Assembly: GCF_036013955.1 (NCBI RefSeq)
Contig: NZ_CP107903.1
Span: forward strand, 8,990,001-9,054,000
DNA length: 64,000 nucleotides
Source: Streptomyces sp. NBC_00459
GTDB lineage: Bacteria > Actinomycetota > Actinomycetes > Streptomycetales > Streptomycetaceae
Reading direction: 5' to 3'
Part shown: in pieces, positions 9,007-17,185 of the stretch
Layout of the letters: each line of letters begins with the position of its first letter
Numbering within the stretch: the stretch's first letter is position 1
Program-made: the position numbers and the translations under genes
Notes under the pieces: generated by a model
The model's database searches: none
The model's input: the letters and a program-made list of their open reading frames with translations, nothing else
Told to the model about the DNA's origin: nothing

Positions 9007-9879
9007 TCAGCGGGTTCTGCGGATGTACCCGGCACTGCCCGGTGTCGACACATCGACATCCCTGCGGACGATGCTCAGCCGGTCGCCGAAGGCCGCGCGG
9101 GCCTTGCGCAGCCCGGAGTCGGTGTACTCGATCACGACCACCCGGTCGTCGAACGCCTCCGCGTACTCCCCGCACTCGTCGTACTCCCCGCACTCCTCCG
9201 CGACCGCGAAGTCCAGTCCTGTCCTCTTCCGGAGACCGGCCAGCTCCACGGTGTTCTTCTGGCCGATGGCCAGCCCACGGGCGTGCGCGTGCTTGGAGAG
9301 GAGGGTGATGAAGGCGGTGGCGTCGGCGGCGGTGAGAAGGCCGTCGGAGCGGGTGTAGCTGTCGTAGTTGTCGGGCTCGACCGCGTCGAAGCCCTTGTCC
9401 GCGCAGCCGTCGATCCACGTGTCCACCCGCGCCGCGATCCGCTTCCGCTTCGCCGCCGTGCCGATGTCGAGCAGCGCCTCGTCCCAGTCGTCGTCGACGA
9501 CGGTCTCGCCGTTCGCGTCCCGCAGCAGCAGGTCGGCGGGCCACGACTTCTCCTCGCCGGGCTGAGCCTGGAAGGCGTTGACGTAGCAGATGTTGTACAG
9601 GCCGGGCGCGGGCGCCGCCGTACGGTCGCGGCTGACGATGCGCACGCCCGCCGGGGGCGGGTAGGCGCCGCCGATCTGGTAGTCGAAACCGGCGTGCGGC
9701 GGCGGCAGTTCGACCTCGGCCGACGTGGTGGGGGAGGGCGTCGAACCGGGTCCGGCACCGTTCTTCGTCTCCGGCGGGCCACCGCACGCGGTCAGTCCCC
9801 ACACGGTCGCGCAGACGGCCGTCAGTACGACGGTCGGCGTCCGGATACCTCCGGCACGGGGTGCGCCCTTGGCGGACAT
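9007..9879 (-). CDS. Lipoprotein with endo-alpha-1,4-polygalactosaminidase (GH114-like) domain
   Basis: A 290-residue protein with a lipobox (GLTACGG near 23-29), so it is probably a membrane-anchored lipoprotein. The rest matches the GH114/TM1410 TIM-barrel family of endo-alpha-1,4-polygalactosaminidases: GFDYQIGGAYPPP, YNICYVNAFQAQPGE, the acid-rich KGFDAVEPDNYDSY near 175-190 and LAIGQKNTVEL near 220. Such enzymes cut galactosamine-containing exopolysaccharide. The start is the ATG at 9879 with GGAG five bases before, while the longer frame to 9978 lacks this. Hydrolysis of an own or foreign matrix polymer is inferred from the family. Confidence 0.85.
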   Translation of the reverse strand: MSAKGAPRAGGIRTPTVVLTAVCATVWGLTACGGPPETKNGAGPGSTPSPTTSAEVELPPPHAGFDYQIGGAYPPPAGVRIVSRDRTAAPAPGLYNICYVNAFQAQPGEEKSWPADLLLRDANGETVVDDDWDEALLDIGTAAKRKRIAARVDTWIDGCADKGFDAVEPDNYDSYTRSDGLLTAADATAFITLLSKHAHARGLAIGQKNTVELAGLRKRTGLDFAVAEECGEYDECGEYAEAFDDRVVVIEYTDSGLRKARAAFGDRLSIVRRDVDVSTPGSAGYIRRTR

Positions 9880-10117
9880 GTCCGCTCCATCGATCGCGGG
9901 TACGACCACTACCGGCTGGGTGTACCTCTGTGCACCGGGCGCTCGGCTCGGCACAGTCAAGATCAAAGCGTCCGGCACGTCCGCCAGTCAAACAGGCCTC
10001 GATGCGCGGACGCGGGGCAGACCCAGTCACTTGACAGAAGCCCGCGGTCCGACATCCCGGACATGCTCAGGACGTGCCCTCGCACGCTCGTTGTCGCCGG
10101 GTCAAGGAAGGCGCGTC

Positions 10118-10723
10118 ATGCGTATCGGCATCATCGGCGCCGGAGCCCTCGGGCAGGCCCTCGCGGTCCGGTTCGTGGCCGCCGGGGCGGAGGTGCTTCT
10201 CGGTGACAGCCGAGGACCCCGGTCCCTGCGGGAGCTCGCCGACTCGATCGGGCCCGGGCTCACACCGGTGACCGTGGCGGAGGCGGCCGACCCTGAGATC
10301 GTCGTGCTCGCGGTGCCCTGGCGCGGGTTGTCCGAGGCCGTGCGGGCGGCCGATGTGTCCGACTGGCAGGAACGGATCGTCATCGACACCGCCAACCCGC
10401 TCGGCCCACCCGACCTCCGGGTCGCCGACCTCCAGGGGCGGCCGTCCAGCGAGGTCGTCGCCGGTCTGGTGCCCGGGGCCCGCCTGGTGAAGGCTTTCAA
10501 CACTCTGGCACCGGCGGTCCTCGGTGCCGATCCGCGTACGCCTGCCGGACGACGGGTGATATTTCTCTCCGGCAACCACGAGGGCGCCAACAACCGGGTC
10601 GCCCGGCTCGTCGAACACGTCGGCTGGGCGGCCGTCGACCTGGGCCCCCTGGCTGATGGGGGCCGTCTCCAGCAGTTTCCCGGCGGCCCGCTGCCGACGC
10701 TCAGTCTGCTCCTTCAGCCATGA
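10118..10723 (+). CDS. NADP-binding oxidoreductase (F420:NADP reductase-like)
   Basis: A 201-residue Rossmann-fold protein starting MRIGIIGAGALGQALA, with GxGxxG near residues 7-12, VVLAVPWRGL near 68, IDTANP near 94, and AFNTLAPAVLGADPRT near 130. This is the arrangement of the NPD_like family (F420-dependent NADP reductases and related dinucleotide-binding proteins). The reading frame is open from 9725, but the ATG at 10118 has AAGGAAG just upstream and begins exactly at the conserved fold. The stop overlaps an ATG of the next reading frame, which is probably not its true start. Substrate unknown. Confidence 0.87.
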   Translation: MRIGIIGAGALGQALAVRFVAAGAEVLLGDSRGPRSLRELADSIGPGLTPVTVAEAADPEIVVLAVPWRGLSEAVRAADVSDWQERIVIDTANPLGPPDLRVADLQGRPSSEVVAGLVPGARLVKAFNTLAPAVLGADPRTPAGRRVIFLSGNHEGANNRVARLVEHVGWAAVDLGPLADGGRLQQFPGGPLPTLSLLLQP

Positions 10724-10911
10724 ACCGCGAGCCCGTCCAGAAGCACTCCGGGGCCGGTGGACGGTCAACTCACGGTTTATTGTCAGGACATGATCGGAGA
10801 CCGCAACCCGTCGGCCTTATGCCACTCGTCGACCCGCGCCGACCGGCCTCTCGCAGCTGGATCGGCGCGAGAACCGGTCGCGTCGGCCGTCCGTCCGGCC
10901 GGGTCCGCCGT

Positions 10912-13746
10912 ATGAGCCCCTCCCGCCTCGGCGCGGAGTGGATAGTCGGCCGTGACCGCGAACTCGCCCTGCTGGCCGACCTGGTGAACGAGGTCACCGC
11001 CGAAGCCGCAGACGCGCCGGGGGGCCAGCCCCGAGTTGTGGTCGTGACCGGCGGGCCGGGCGCCGGCAAGAGCGTCCTGCTCGACGCGGCCGGCCGCACA
11101 GCTCTCCGGGCCGGAGTGCGCGTCCTGCGCTGCCGTGGCTGTGAAGGGGAGTCCGGGCTGCCGTTCGCCGGTCTGCATCAACTGCTGCGGCCCGTACTCG
11201 ACCTCGCCGAAGGGCTGCCCGGACGCCAACGGGCCGCGCTGCTCGGTGTGTTCGGGCTGGACCCCGAGCAGGCACAGGACGCGGTGCCCGACCCGCTGCT
11301 CACCTCGCTCGGCGCCCTCACGCTGCTCTCCGACGCGGCGAGCCGGGGACCACTGCTGCTCGTGATCGACGACGCCCACTGGCTCGACGTGGGCACGCTC
11401 GACATCCTCGCCTTCGTCGCCCGGCGCCTCGAAGGGGAGCAGGTCGCGATGGTGCTCGCCGCCCGGGACAACGCCGTACCCCGGCAATTCGCCCGCGAGA
11501 GGCGGCGGTTGACCGTCGAGCCGCTGACCCCGGCCGCCGCCGGGCGCCTCCTCGACCTCCAGCCCGAACCGCCCGTCGGACGCGCCCGCTCCCGCATCCT
11601 CGACCAGGCGGCCGGCGTCCCCCTCGCCCTGGTCGAACTCGCCCGCGCGATCAGCCGTGACCCCGCCGCCGGACAGGACGGCGTCACCGACGCGCTGCCC
11701 CTCACCGACCGCCTGGAGGCGATCTTCGCCGCCGATCTGCCCGAACTCCCCGCACCCACCCGACGGTTGCTGCTTCTCGCGGCAGCCGCCGAGACGGCCG
11801 AGCTGCCCGTCATCCTCTCCGCCGCCGGGGACACCGCGGTCCCCGGCGACTGGCGGCCCGCCGAACGTGCGGGACTCGTCCGCATCGACGACGGCCGGCT
11901 CCACTTCCGGCACCCGCTGATCCGCTCCGCCGTGTACCAGTCCGCGAGCTACGCCGAGCGCCACGCGGCGCACACCGCCCTGGCCGACGTCCTCACCGGC
12001 GACCCCGACCGGCGAGCCTGGCATCTGGCGGCCGCCGTCTCGGGCGTCGACGAGGAGGCCGCCCAGGGCCTGGAGGACAGCGCGGGCCGCGCACAGCGCC
12101 GGGGCGGTTACGCGGCCGCGGCCGCCGCCCTCGAACGGGCGGCCCGGCTCAGCCCCGACCCGGGCGTCCGCTCCAGGCGGTTGGTCCGGGCCGCGACCAT
12201 GGCCATGCACGCCGGACATCCACGCTGGGTCGGCGAGCTGGCCACCCACGTCCTCACCCTCACCGATGACCCGGCCGTGCTGGCCCACGCCTCGCTCCTG
12301 GCCGGCTGGGCGCTGGCCGTGACCACCCGCTTCGAGGACTCGCTCGGCTTCCTGCTGCCGGTCGCGGACGCCACCGTCGACACCGATCCCGCCCTCGCCC
12401 TCGACGCCCTGGGCACGGCCACCACCCCCGCCTACCACTCCGGCGACCCGTCGTTCCGTGAACGGATCCAGCGGATCACCGAACGCGTCCCGCCGCAGGA
12501 CGACGAGGGGGCACGGGTGTGGGCGCTGGCCGGCTGCGATCCCGTACGCAACCGTGAACAGGCCCTCGCGCTGCTCAGGGGCACCGACTGGACCGAGGAC
12601 CCGCCCGGGGCAGACCAGGACCAGAGGCTGTCCCGGCTGGTCGTCGTGGGGGCCGCCGCCTGGGTCCTGGACGAGACCGCCGAGGCCGTCCGCCTGCTCG
12701 GCGCCGCCCTGGACCATCTGCGGCGTACCCCGACGGCCGGAGCCAACGCCACCGTCGCCAACGCCCTCGGACTGGCCCTGTACGAGAGCGGCTCCTGGAC
12801 CCGGGCCCGCACGATTTTCGACGAGTCGTACCGGACGGCGGCCGAGACCGGCCTGGAGATCGTGGCGGCCGGCTCACCCGTGATGGGCGCCACCATCCTC
12901 GCCCGGCGCGGTGACACCGAGGCGGCCCGCGCCGCCGTGCAGCGCGCCGTCCACGGCGTCGACCTGCCCAACTCGCGCAGCCTGCAGGTACGGAGGCACT
13001 ACGCCCTCGGTGCCGCCGCCCTCGCCGAGGGCGACCACGCCGCCGCCTACACCCGCTTCCGGGCCGTCTACACCCAGGAAGCGGAGCCCGAGCCGGTGCA
13101 CTTCCATGCCTCCCACTACTACCTGGCCGACCTCACGGCAGCGGCCGTACGCACCGGCCGGGCCGACGAGGCACGCCGGATCGTCGACGCGACCCGCGGG
13201 CGCCTCGTGGCCGGGGGCGTCTCCGCCCGGCTTGCCGCCGTACTGCACCGGGCGGAAGCCCTGCTGAGCGAAGGGGACGAGGCGGAGGGGCACTTCACGG
13301 CGGCCCTCGCCGACCCGGCCGGCGAACAGTGGCTGTTCGAGCGGGCGTTGGTCCGCCTCGACTACGCGGAGTGGCTGCGCCGCCGACGCCGCTCGGTGGA
13401 GGCCCGCCCGCAGCTCACCGCCGCACTCGACGCCTTCGAGCGGGTCGGCGCCCGCCCCTGGACCGAACGGGCCCGCGCCGAACTGCGGGCCGCCGGCGTC
13501 ACCCCCACCACCACCGCACCGCGTGACGTCCTCGCCGAACTCACCCCGCAGCAGTTCCAGATCGCCCGGCTGGCCGCGGCGGGCCTCACCAACCGGGAGA
13601 TCGGCGAACGCATCTTCCTCTCGCCCCGCACGGTCGGGTTCCACCTCTACCGCATCTTTCCCAAGCTCGGTATCACCGGCCGCGCCCAACTCCGCGACAC
13701 GCTGCCGGAGTCGTCGGCGCCCCTGGACGGGTCACCGGGCCGGTGA
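10912..13746 (+). CDS. LuxR-family large ATPase transcription regulator (LAL)
   Basis: A second LAL regulator, about 944 residues. It has the family start WIVGRDRELALL, Walker A TGGPGAGKSVLLD near 46, Walker B-like LLVIDDAHWLD near 155, an alpha-helical central part and a C-terminal HTH LTPQQFQIARLAAAGLTNREIGERIF near 875-900. Start at ATG 10912. The frame is open from the ATG at 10720, which overlaps the upstream stop, but its first 64 residues look non-coding and cover an AT-richer stretch with promoter-like sequence (about 10770-10795). ATG 10819 is another option. It precedes an aldo/keto reductase gene in the same direction, a possible target. Confidence 0.85.
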   Translation: MSPSRLGAEWIVGRDRELALLADLVNEVTAEAADAPGGQPRVVVVTGGPGAGKSVLLDAAGRTALRAGVRVLRCRGCEGESGLPFAGLHQLLRPVLDLAEGLPGRQRAALLGVFGLDPEQAQDAVPDPLLTSLGALTLLSDAASRGPLLLVIDDAHWLDVGTLDILAFVARRLEGEQVAMVLAARDNAVPRQFARERRRLTVEPLTPAAAGRLLDLQPEPPVGRARSRILDQAAGVPLALVELARAISRDPAAGQDGVTDALPLTDRLEAIFAADLPELPAPTRRLLLLAAAAETAELPVILSAAGDTAVPGDWRPAERAGLVRIDDGRLHFRHPLIRSAVYQSASYAERHAAHTALADVLTGDPDRRAWHLAAAVSGVDEEAAQGLEDSAGRAQRRGGYAAAAAALERAARLSPDPGVRSRRLVRAATMAMHAGHPRWVGELATHVLTLTDDPAVLAHASLLAGWALAVTTRFEDSLGFLLPVADATVDTDPALALDALGTATTPAYHSGDPSFRERIQRITERVPPQDDEGARVWALAGCDPVRNREQALALLRGTDWTEDPPGADQDQRLSRLVVVGAAAWVLDETAEAVRLLGAALDHLRRTPTAGANATVANALGLALYESGSWTRARTIFDESYRTAAETGLEIVAAGSPVMGATILARRGDTEAARAAVQRAVHGVDLPNSRSLQVRRHYALGAAALAEGDHAAAYTRFRAVYTQEAEPEPVHFHASHYYLADLTAAAVRTGRADEARRIVDATRGRLVAGGVSARLAAVLHRAEALLSEGDEAEGHFTAALADPAGEQWLFERALVRLDYAEWLRRRRRSVEARPQLTAALDAFERVGARPWTERARAELRAAGVTPTTTAPRDVLAELTPQQFQIARLAAAGLTNREIGERIFLSPRTVGFHLYRIFPKLGITGRAQLRDTLPESSAPLDGSPGR

Positions 13747-13802
13747 TCAGGTCAGGCGTACGCTCCCTCTGAATACCCCATCCGAAGGCAGGAGCAGCAA
13801 CG

Positions 13803-14771
13803 ATGCAGTACGTGAAGCTCGGTTCGACGGGCCTGGACGTGTCGCGGATCTGTCTGGGCTGCATGAGCTACGGCTTTCCCGACCGCGGCAACCACGCGTG
13901 GACCCTCGACGAGCAGGCGTCGCGCCCGCTGATCCGCCAGGCCCTCGATGCCGGCATCACCTTCTTCGACACGGCGAACGTCTACTCCGACGGCACCAGC
14001 GAGGAGATCGTCGGCAGGGCGCTCGCCGACTTCGCCCGCCGCGACGAGATCGTGCTGGCCACGAAGGTGCACGGCAGGATGCGGCCCGGTCCCAACGGCG
14101 GGGGTCTGTCCCGCAAGGCGATCCTGACCGAGATCGACCACAGCCTGACCCGCCTCGGCACCGACTACGTCGACCTGTACCAGATCCACCGCTATGACCC
14201 GGTCACCCCGATCGAGGAGACGATGGAGGCGCTGCACGACGTCGTCAAGGCGGGCAAGGCCCGGTACATCGGGGCGAGTTCGATGTACGCCTGGCAGTTC
14301 TCCAAGGCTCAGTACACGGCCCGGGAGCACGGCTGGACCCGGTTCGTGTCGATGCAGAACCACTACAACCTCCTCTACCGCGAGGAGGAGCGCGAGATGC
14401 TGCCCCTCTGCGAGGACCAGGGCGTCGGTGTCCTGCCGTGGAGCCCGCTGGCCCGCGGCAGGCTCACCCGCGACTGGGACACCACCACCGGGCGCAGCGA
14501 GACCGACGACTTCGGCCGCACCCTCTACCCGGAGGGCGACCGTACGATCGTCGACGCGGTCGCCCGCATCGCGGCTCAGCGGAACGTCCCGCGTGCCCGG
14601 GTCGCCCTGGCCTGGCTGCTGCACCGGAGCACGGTGACCGCCCCGATCGTCGGCGCCACCAAGCCGCACCACATCGACGACGCCGTGGCCGCCGTCGACC
14701 TCGACCTGACCGACAAGGAGATCGAGGAACTGGGGCAGCCGTACACCCCGCACCCGGTCAGCGGCCACTGA
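13803..14771 (+). CDS. Aldo/keto reductase
   Basis: A 322-residue NADPH-dependent aldo/keto reductase of the Tas/YajO (AKR11-15-like) type. The catalytic set is readable: Asp in FFDTANVYSDG near 55-66 with Tyr 61, Lys in VLATKVHGRM near 90, and His in DLYQIHRYD near 127. The C-terminal IVGATKPHHIDDAV binds the cofactor phosphate. AGGAG precedes the ATG. It follows the LAL regulator by 56 bases and may be co-transcribed or controlled by it. It reduces aldehydes or ketones, and the specific substrate is unknown. Confidence 0.93.
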   Translation: MQYVKLGSTGLDVSRICLGCMSYGFPDRGNHAWTLDEQASRPLIRQALDAGITFFDTANVYSDGTSEEIVGRALADFARRDEIVLATKVHGRMRPGPNGGGLSRKAILTEIDHSLTRLGTDYVDLYQIHRYDPVTPIEETMEALHDVVKAGKARYIGASSMYAWQFSKAQYTAREHGWTRFVSMQNHYNLLYREEEREMLPLCEDQGVGVLPWSPLARGRLTRDWDTTTGRSETDDFGRTLYPEGDRTIVDAVARIAAQRNVPRARVALAWLLHRSTVTAPIVGATKPHHIDDAVAAVDLDLTDKEIEELGQPYTPHPVSGH

Positions 14772-14789
14772 CCCGACCGCGGCGATGTG

Positions 14790-15629
14790 TCAGTGCGGTG
14801 CGGACGCCGACCCGAACTCCGTACCGCACGGCCCCCCGCCCTCGCTCTCGCGCAGCCGGACCCGGTCGCCGTTCATGGAGATCGTGCGGTAGAAGTGGGC
14901 GATGCTCTCCGCCGAGCGGCCCACATAGTGTCCGATGAACGAGCGGCGGAACCGGTCGGCGCTCCGGTTGGGCTGCGAACCGTGCACCAGGCTGCCGTTG
15001 AAGAACAGGACGTCACCCGGGGCCATGTCGACCGGCACCGTGGCCAGCCCGGGCGGCGGGGGCACGTACTCCCGGGCGAAGGACACACCGGCGTCCGCCT
15101 CCTCCGGACAGAACAGGTCCATGCGGTGCGTGCCCGGCACGACCTCCAGGCCGCCGTTGTCCCGGTCGATCGAGTCACAGGCGATCCACGCGGCCACACA
15201 GGTGCCCGGCTCGACCCGCAGATAGAAGTTGTCCTGGTGCAGCGCCTGGCCCCGGGCACCCGGCGGCTTGAAATAGAACATGCTCTGCGCGGCCAGGACC
15301 TCCTCGCCGAGCAGCACCTCCAGGACAGCGCGCAGCCGGGGATCCAACAGCCGCCCGAGGGACGGCTCGTGGAACTCGTGCGGCTGCATCACCCGCGGAT
15401 ACTCGTCCAGCGGGTCGGCCGGGCGCCCGTCCTGCCCGGACGGGCGCGGCTCGAAATGCCCCGGCACCGGACCGGCCGCGTGCAACGCCGTGAACTCGTC
15501 GCGGAACGCGGCGATCTCGTCGTACTCGAAGAGACCCCGCACAACGGTGAATCCGTCCTCCTCGAACCGCCGGCGCTCCTCCTCCGGCAGGATGGGGGCG
15601 CCGGCGTCCTCGATATCCGTGACTGTCAT
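14790..15629 (-). CDS. Phytanoyl-CoA dioxygenase (PhyH) family protein
   Basis: A 279-residue Fe(II)/2-oxoglutarate-dependent oxygenase of the PhyH family. The iron-binding triad is visible: His and Asp in GQALHQDNFYLRV near 148-160 and the distal His in NGSLVHGSQPNRS near 217-229, followed by an Arg for 2-oxoglutarate binding. The N-terminal EDGFTVVRGLFEYDEIAAFRDEF is characteristic of the family. Start at ATG 15629 with AAGGAG. It is divergent from an AraC regulator across 68 bases, a usual arrangement for regulator and target. Hydroxylation of a small molecule is inferred, substrate not known. Confidence 0.9.
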   Translation of the reverse strand: MTVTDIEDAGAPILPEEERRRFEEDGFTVVRGLFEYDEIAAFRDEFTALHAAGPVPGHFEPRPSGQDGRPADPLDEYPRVMQPHEFHEPSLGRLLDPRLRAVLEVLLGEEVLAAQSMFYFKPPGARGQALHQDNFYLRVEPGTCVAAWIACDSIDRDNGGLEVVPGTHRMDLFCPEEADAGVSFAREYVPPPPGLATVPVDMAPGDVLFFNGSLVHGSQPNRSADRFRRSFIGHYVGRSAESIAHFYRTISMNGDRVRLRESEGGGPCGTEFGSASAPH

Positions 15630-15667
15630 CCTCGACTCCTTCGGTCAGCTGTCAGCGGCCGCCAGAC

Positions 15668-15673
15668 TAGGGT
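15668..15673 (+). promoter_or_regulatory. Probable -10 box of the AraC-family gene
   Basis: TAGGGT in the short divergent region between the PhyH gene and the AraC-type gene, about 25 bases before the start codon, leaving room for a ribosome binding site (GGGGAGG at 15685-15691). The position suits a promoter for the AraC-type gene. No strong -35 box was identified. Confidence 0.45.
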
Positions 15674-15697
15674 TGTCGCATCCCGGGGAGGATGCCC

Positions 15698-16690
15698 ATG
15701 AGCGCTGACCGATTGCCCGAGACCGCTGTCCCCGCACCGCCGCCCGGTCTGGTGACCGTCGGGCGCTACGACGAGGGGCCCGGTTACGCCGTCAACCGGC
15801 CGCAGGGCGCCGAAAGCTGGCTGTTCACCTGGACGACGGACGGCCACGGTCTGCTGACCCAGGGCGCGGCCGAGGCGCGGGCCGGCGCCGGGGACCTGGT
15901 CGTCCTCGGCCCCGGGGTGCCCCACCGCTACCTGGTCCGGCCGGGCGCCCGGCACTGGCGGTTCTGGTGGGCGCACTGCCAGGCCCGCCCCTCCTGGACG
16001 GCCTGGCTGAGCCCGTACGCCGTCGGGGACGGCATGTACGTCGTCGCCCCGGTTCCGGAAGCACTGCACGACCGTATGGCGACGGCGTTCGCGCGCATGC
16101 TGTCGGACGCCCGCTGGCCGGGCAGCGACACCCGCCCGCCCGCCTCCGCTTCCGCCGTCCAGGCCGTGCCCGACGGCCCGACAGCGGTCGCACACGGCGC
16201 CGCAGCCCGGGAGCTCGCCCTCTGTTCCCTGGAGGAAATCGTCCTGCTGGCCTCGGCGGCCGCCCGCCCCCTTCCGCAACGGCCGGGAGTGGACCCCCGG
16301 GTGAGCCGGGCGGAAGCACTCATCGCCGCCGACCCCGGCGCCCCGCACACCGTCCGATCGCTCGCCGAGGAGGTCGCGCTCTCGCCCTCGCGGTTCGCGC
16401 ACCTGTTCACCGAGCAACTCGGCCGGTCCCCGATGCGGGCGCTGCGCGAGGCCCGGCTGCGCCACGCGGCCCGGTTGCTCGAGGCCACCGACCTGCCGGT
16501 GGAACGCGTCGCCTTCGCCTCCGGTTTCGCCAGCCCCTTCCACTTCAACCGGGTCTTCCGCGAGCGTCACGGGACGCCGCCGGGCGCGTACCGGGCACTG
16601 TGCAGACGCGATCCGGCGTACACCGCGCCCGCTATTGGTTTCACGGCCGCTCCTGCACACAGAGGTGCAGGGACCGGTCAACTGTCATGA
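15698..16690 (+). CDS. AraC-family transcriptional regulator
   Basis: A 330-residue regulator with an N-terminal cupin-like sensing domain (GAESWLFTWTTDGHGLL and VVLGPGVPHRYLV in the first 80 residues) and a C-terminal AraC double helix-turn-helix. Family motifs are TVRSLAEEVALSPSRFAHLF near 225-245 and VAFASGFASPFHFNRVFRE near 275-292. Start at the second ATG (15698), six bases after GGAGG. The ATG at 15692 is directly against it. Divergent from the PhyH dioxygenase gene, so probably its regulator. A C-terminal tail of about 35 residues after the second HTH has no recognised function. Confidence 0.9.
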   Translation: MSADRLPETAVPAPPPGLVTVGRYDEGPGYAVNRPQGAESWLFTWTTDGHGLLTQGAAEARAGAGDLVVLGPGVPHRYLVRPGARHWRFWWAHCQARPSWTAWLSPYAVGDGMYVVAPVPEALHDRMATAFARMLSDARWPGSDTRPPASASAVQAVPDGPTAVAHGAAARELALCSLEEIVLLASAAARPLPQRPGVDPRVSRAEALIAADPGAPHTVRSLAEEVALSPSRFAHLFTEQLGRSPMRALREARLRHAARLLEATDLPVERVAFASGFASPFHFNRVFRERHGTPPGAYRALCRRDPAYTAPAIGFTAAPAHRGAGTGQLS

Positions 16691-17185
16691 CGAGGCAGTG
16701 CGTTACGGCGGCGGACGGCATGCCCGCGACCATGAGCTGCGGAAACGCACAAGAGGCGGGGACAGGACACTGCGGGCGGGCGATTTCGCGCCATCGGCAC
16801 AGGACGCACCTCAATGGTTGCGAAACGTCCCTGAGTGAAGTGAATACCGTTTGCAATGAGGATGTTGATACAGTGGCAATCCCTAAAGGTGCATCCCATT
16901 GACGCGCAGTCAACCGCATTAGGTCACAGTGCAATGCGGAAAACGGCGTGATCTCTTGTTACGGCTCGATGAGCTGTGCAAAGGTGTGCACGTCGGCGTG
17001 CGGGCAATCTTTTTCCTGCTGCACGTACGCGACGCCCCCGCTGACTCCCCGCTCCAAAAGAGCTGTCCGCTGCGGGTGTTCGCGATGCCGATCCCCTGTT
17101 TGGTCGGATCCTGTCGTTTCGTCGGCAGGGTCGCATACCCCTAGGTATGGACTAAAACCCGCGTTGTCCGTGGAGGAATACAGAC
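16691..17185 (+). other. Long non-coding leader region upstream of the sigma-like/ricin gene
   Basis: About 495 bases with no supportable gene. The stretch near 16845-16960 is clearly richer in A and T than its surroundings and contains TTGACG at 16899-16904, so it probably holds promoter elements. A perfect inverted repeat lies close to the next start codon (see 17134-17149). Short reading frames here (for example 16641-16934 minus) show no coding signature. Confidence 0.5.
17134..17149. promoter_or_regulatory. Inverted repeat upstream of the sigma-like/ricin gene
   Basis: CATACC-CCTA-GGTATG: six-base perfect arms with a four-base spacer, 36 bases before the GTG at 17186. The position suits an operator or a leader hairpin. 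The binding protein is unknown. Confidence 0.35.

Noticed and set aside
10720..10911. N-terminal extension of the second LuxR-ATPase gene from an ATG overlapping the upstream stop
   Set aside because: The 64 extra residues do not look like protein of this family and the stretch contains promoter-like AT-rich sequence. Conserved homology begins at about WIVGRDREL.
16641..16934. A 97-codon minus-strand frame upstream of the first ricin protein
   Set aside because: Composition is mixed and Cys-rich without a domain pattern. It overlaps the AraC gene end and the likely promoter region.
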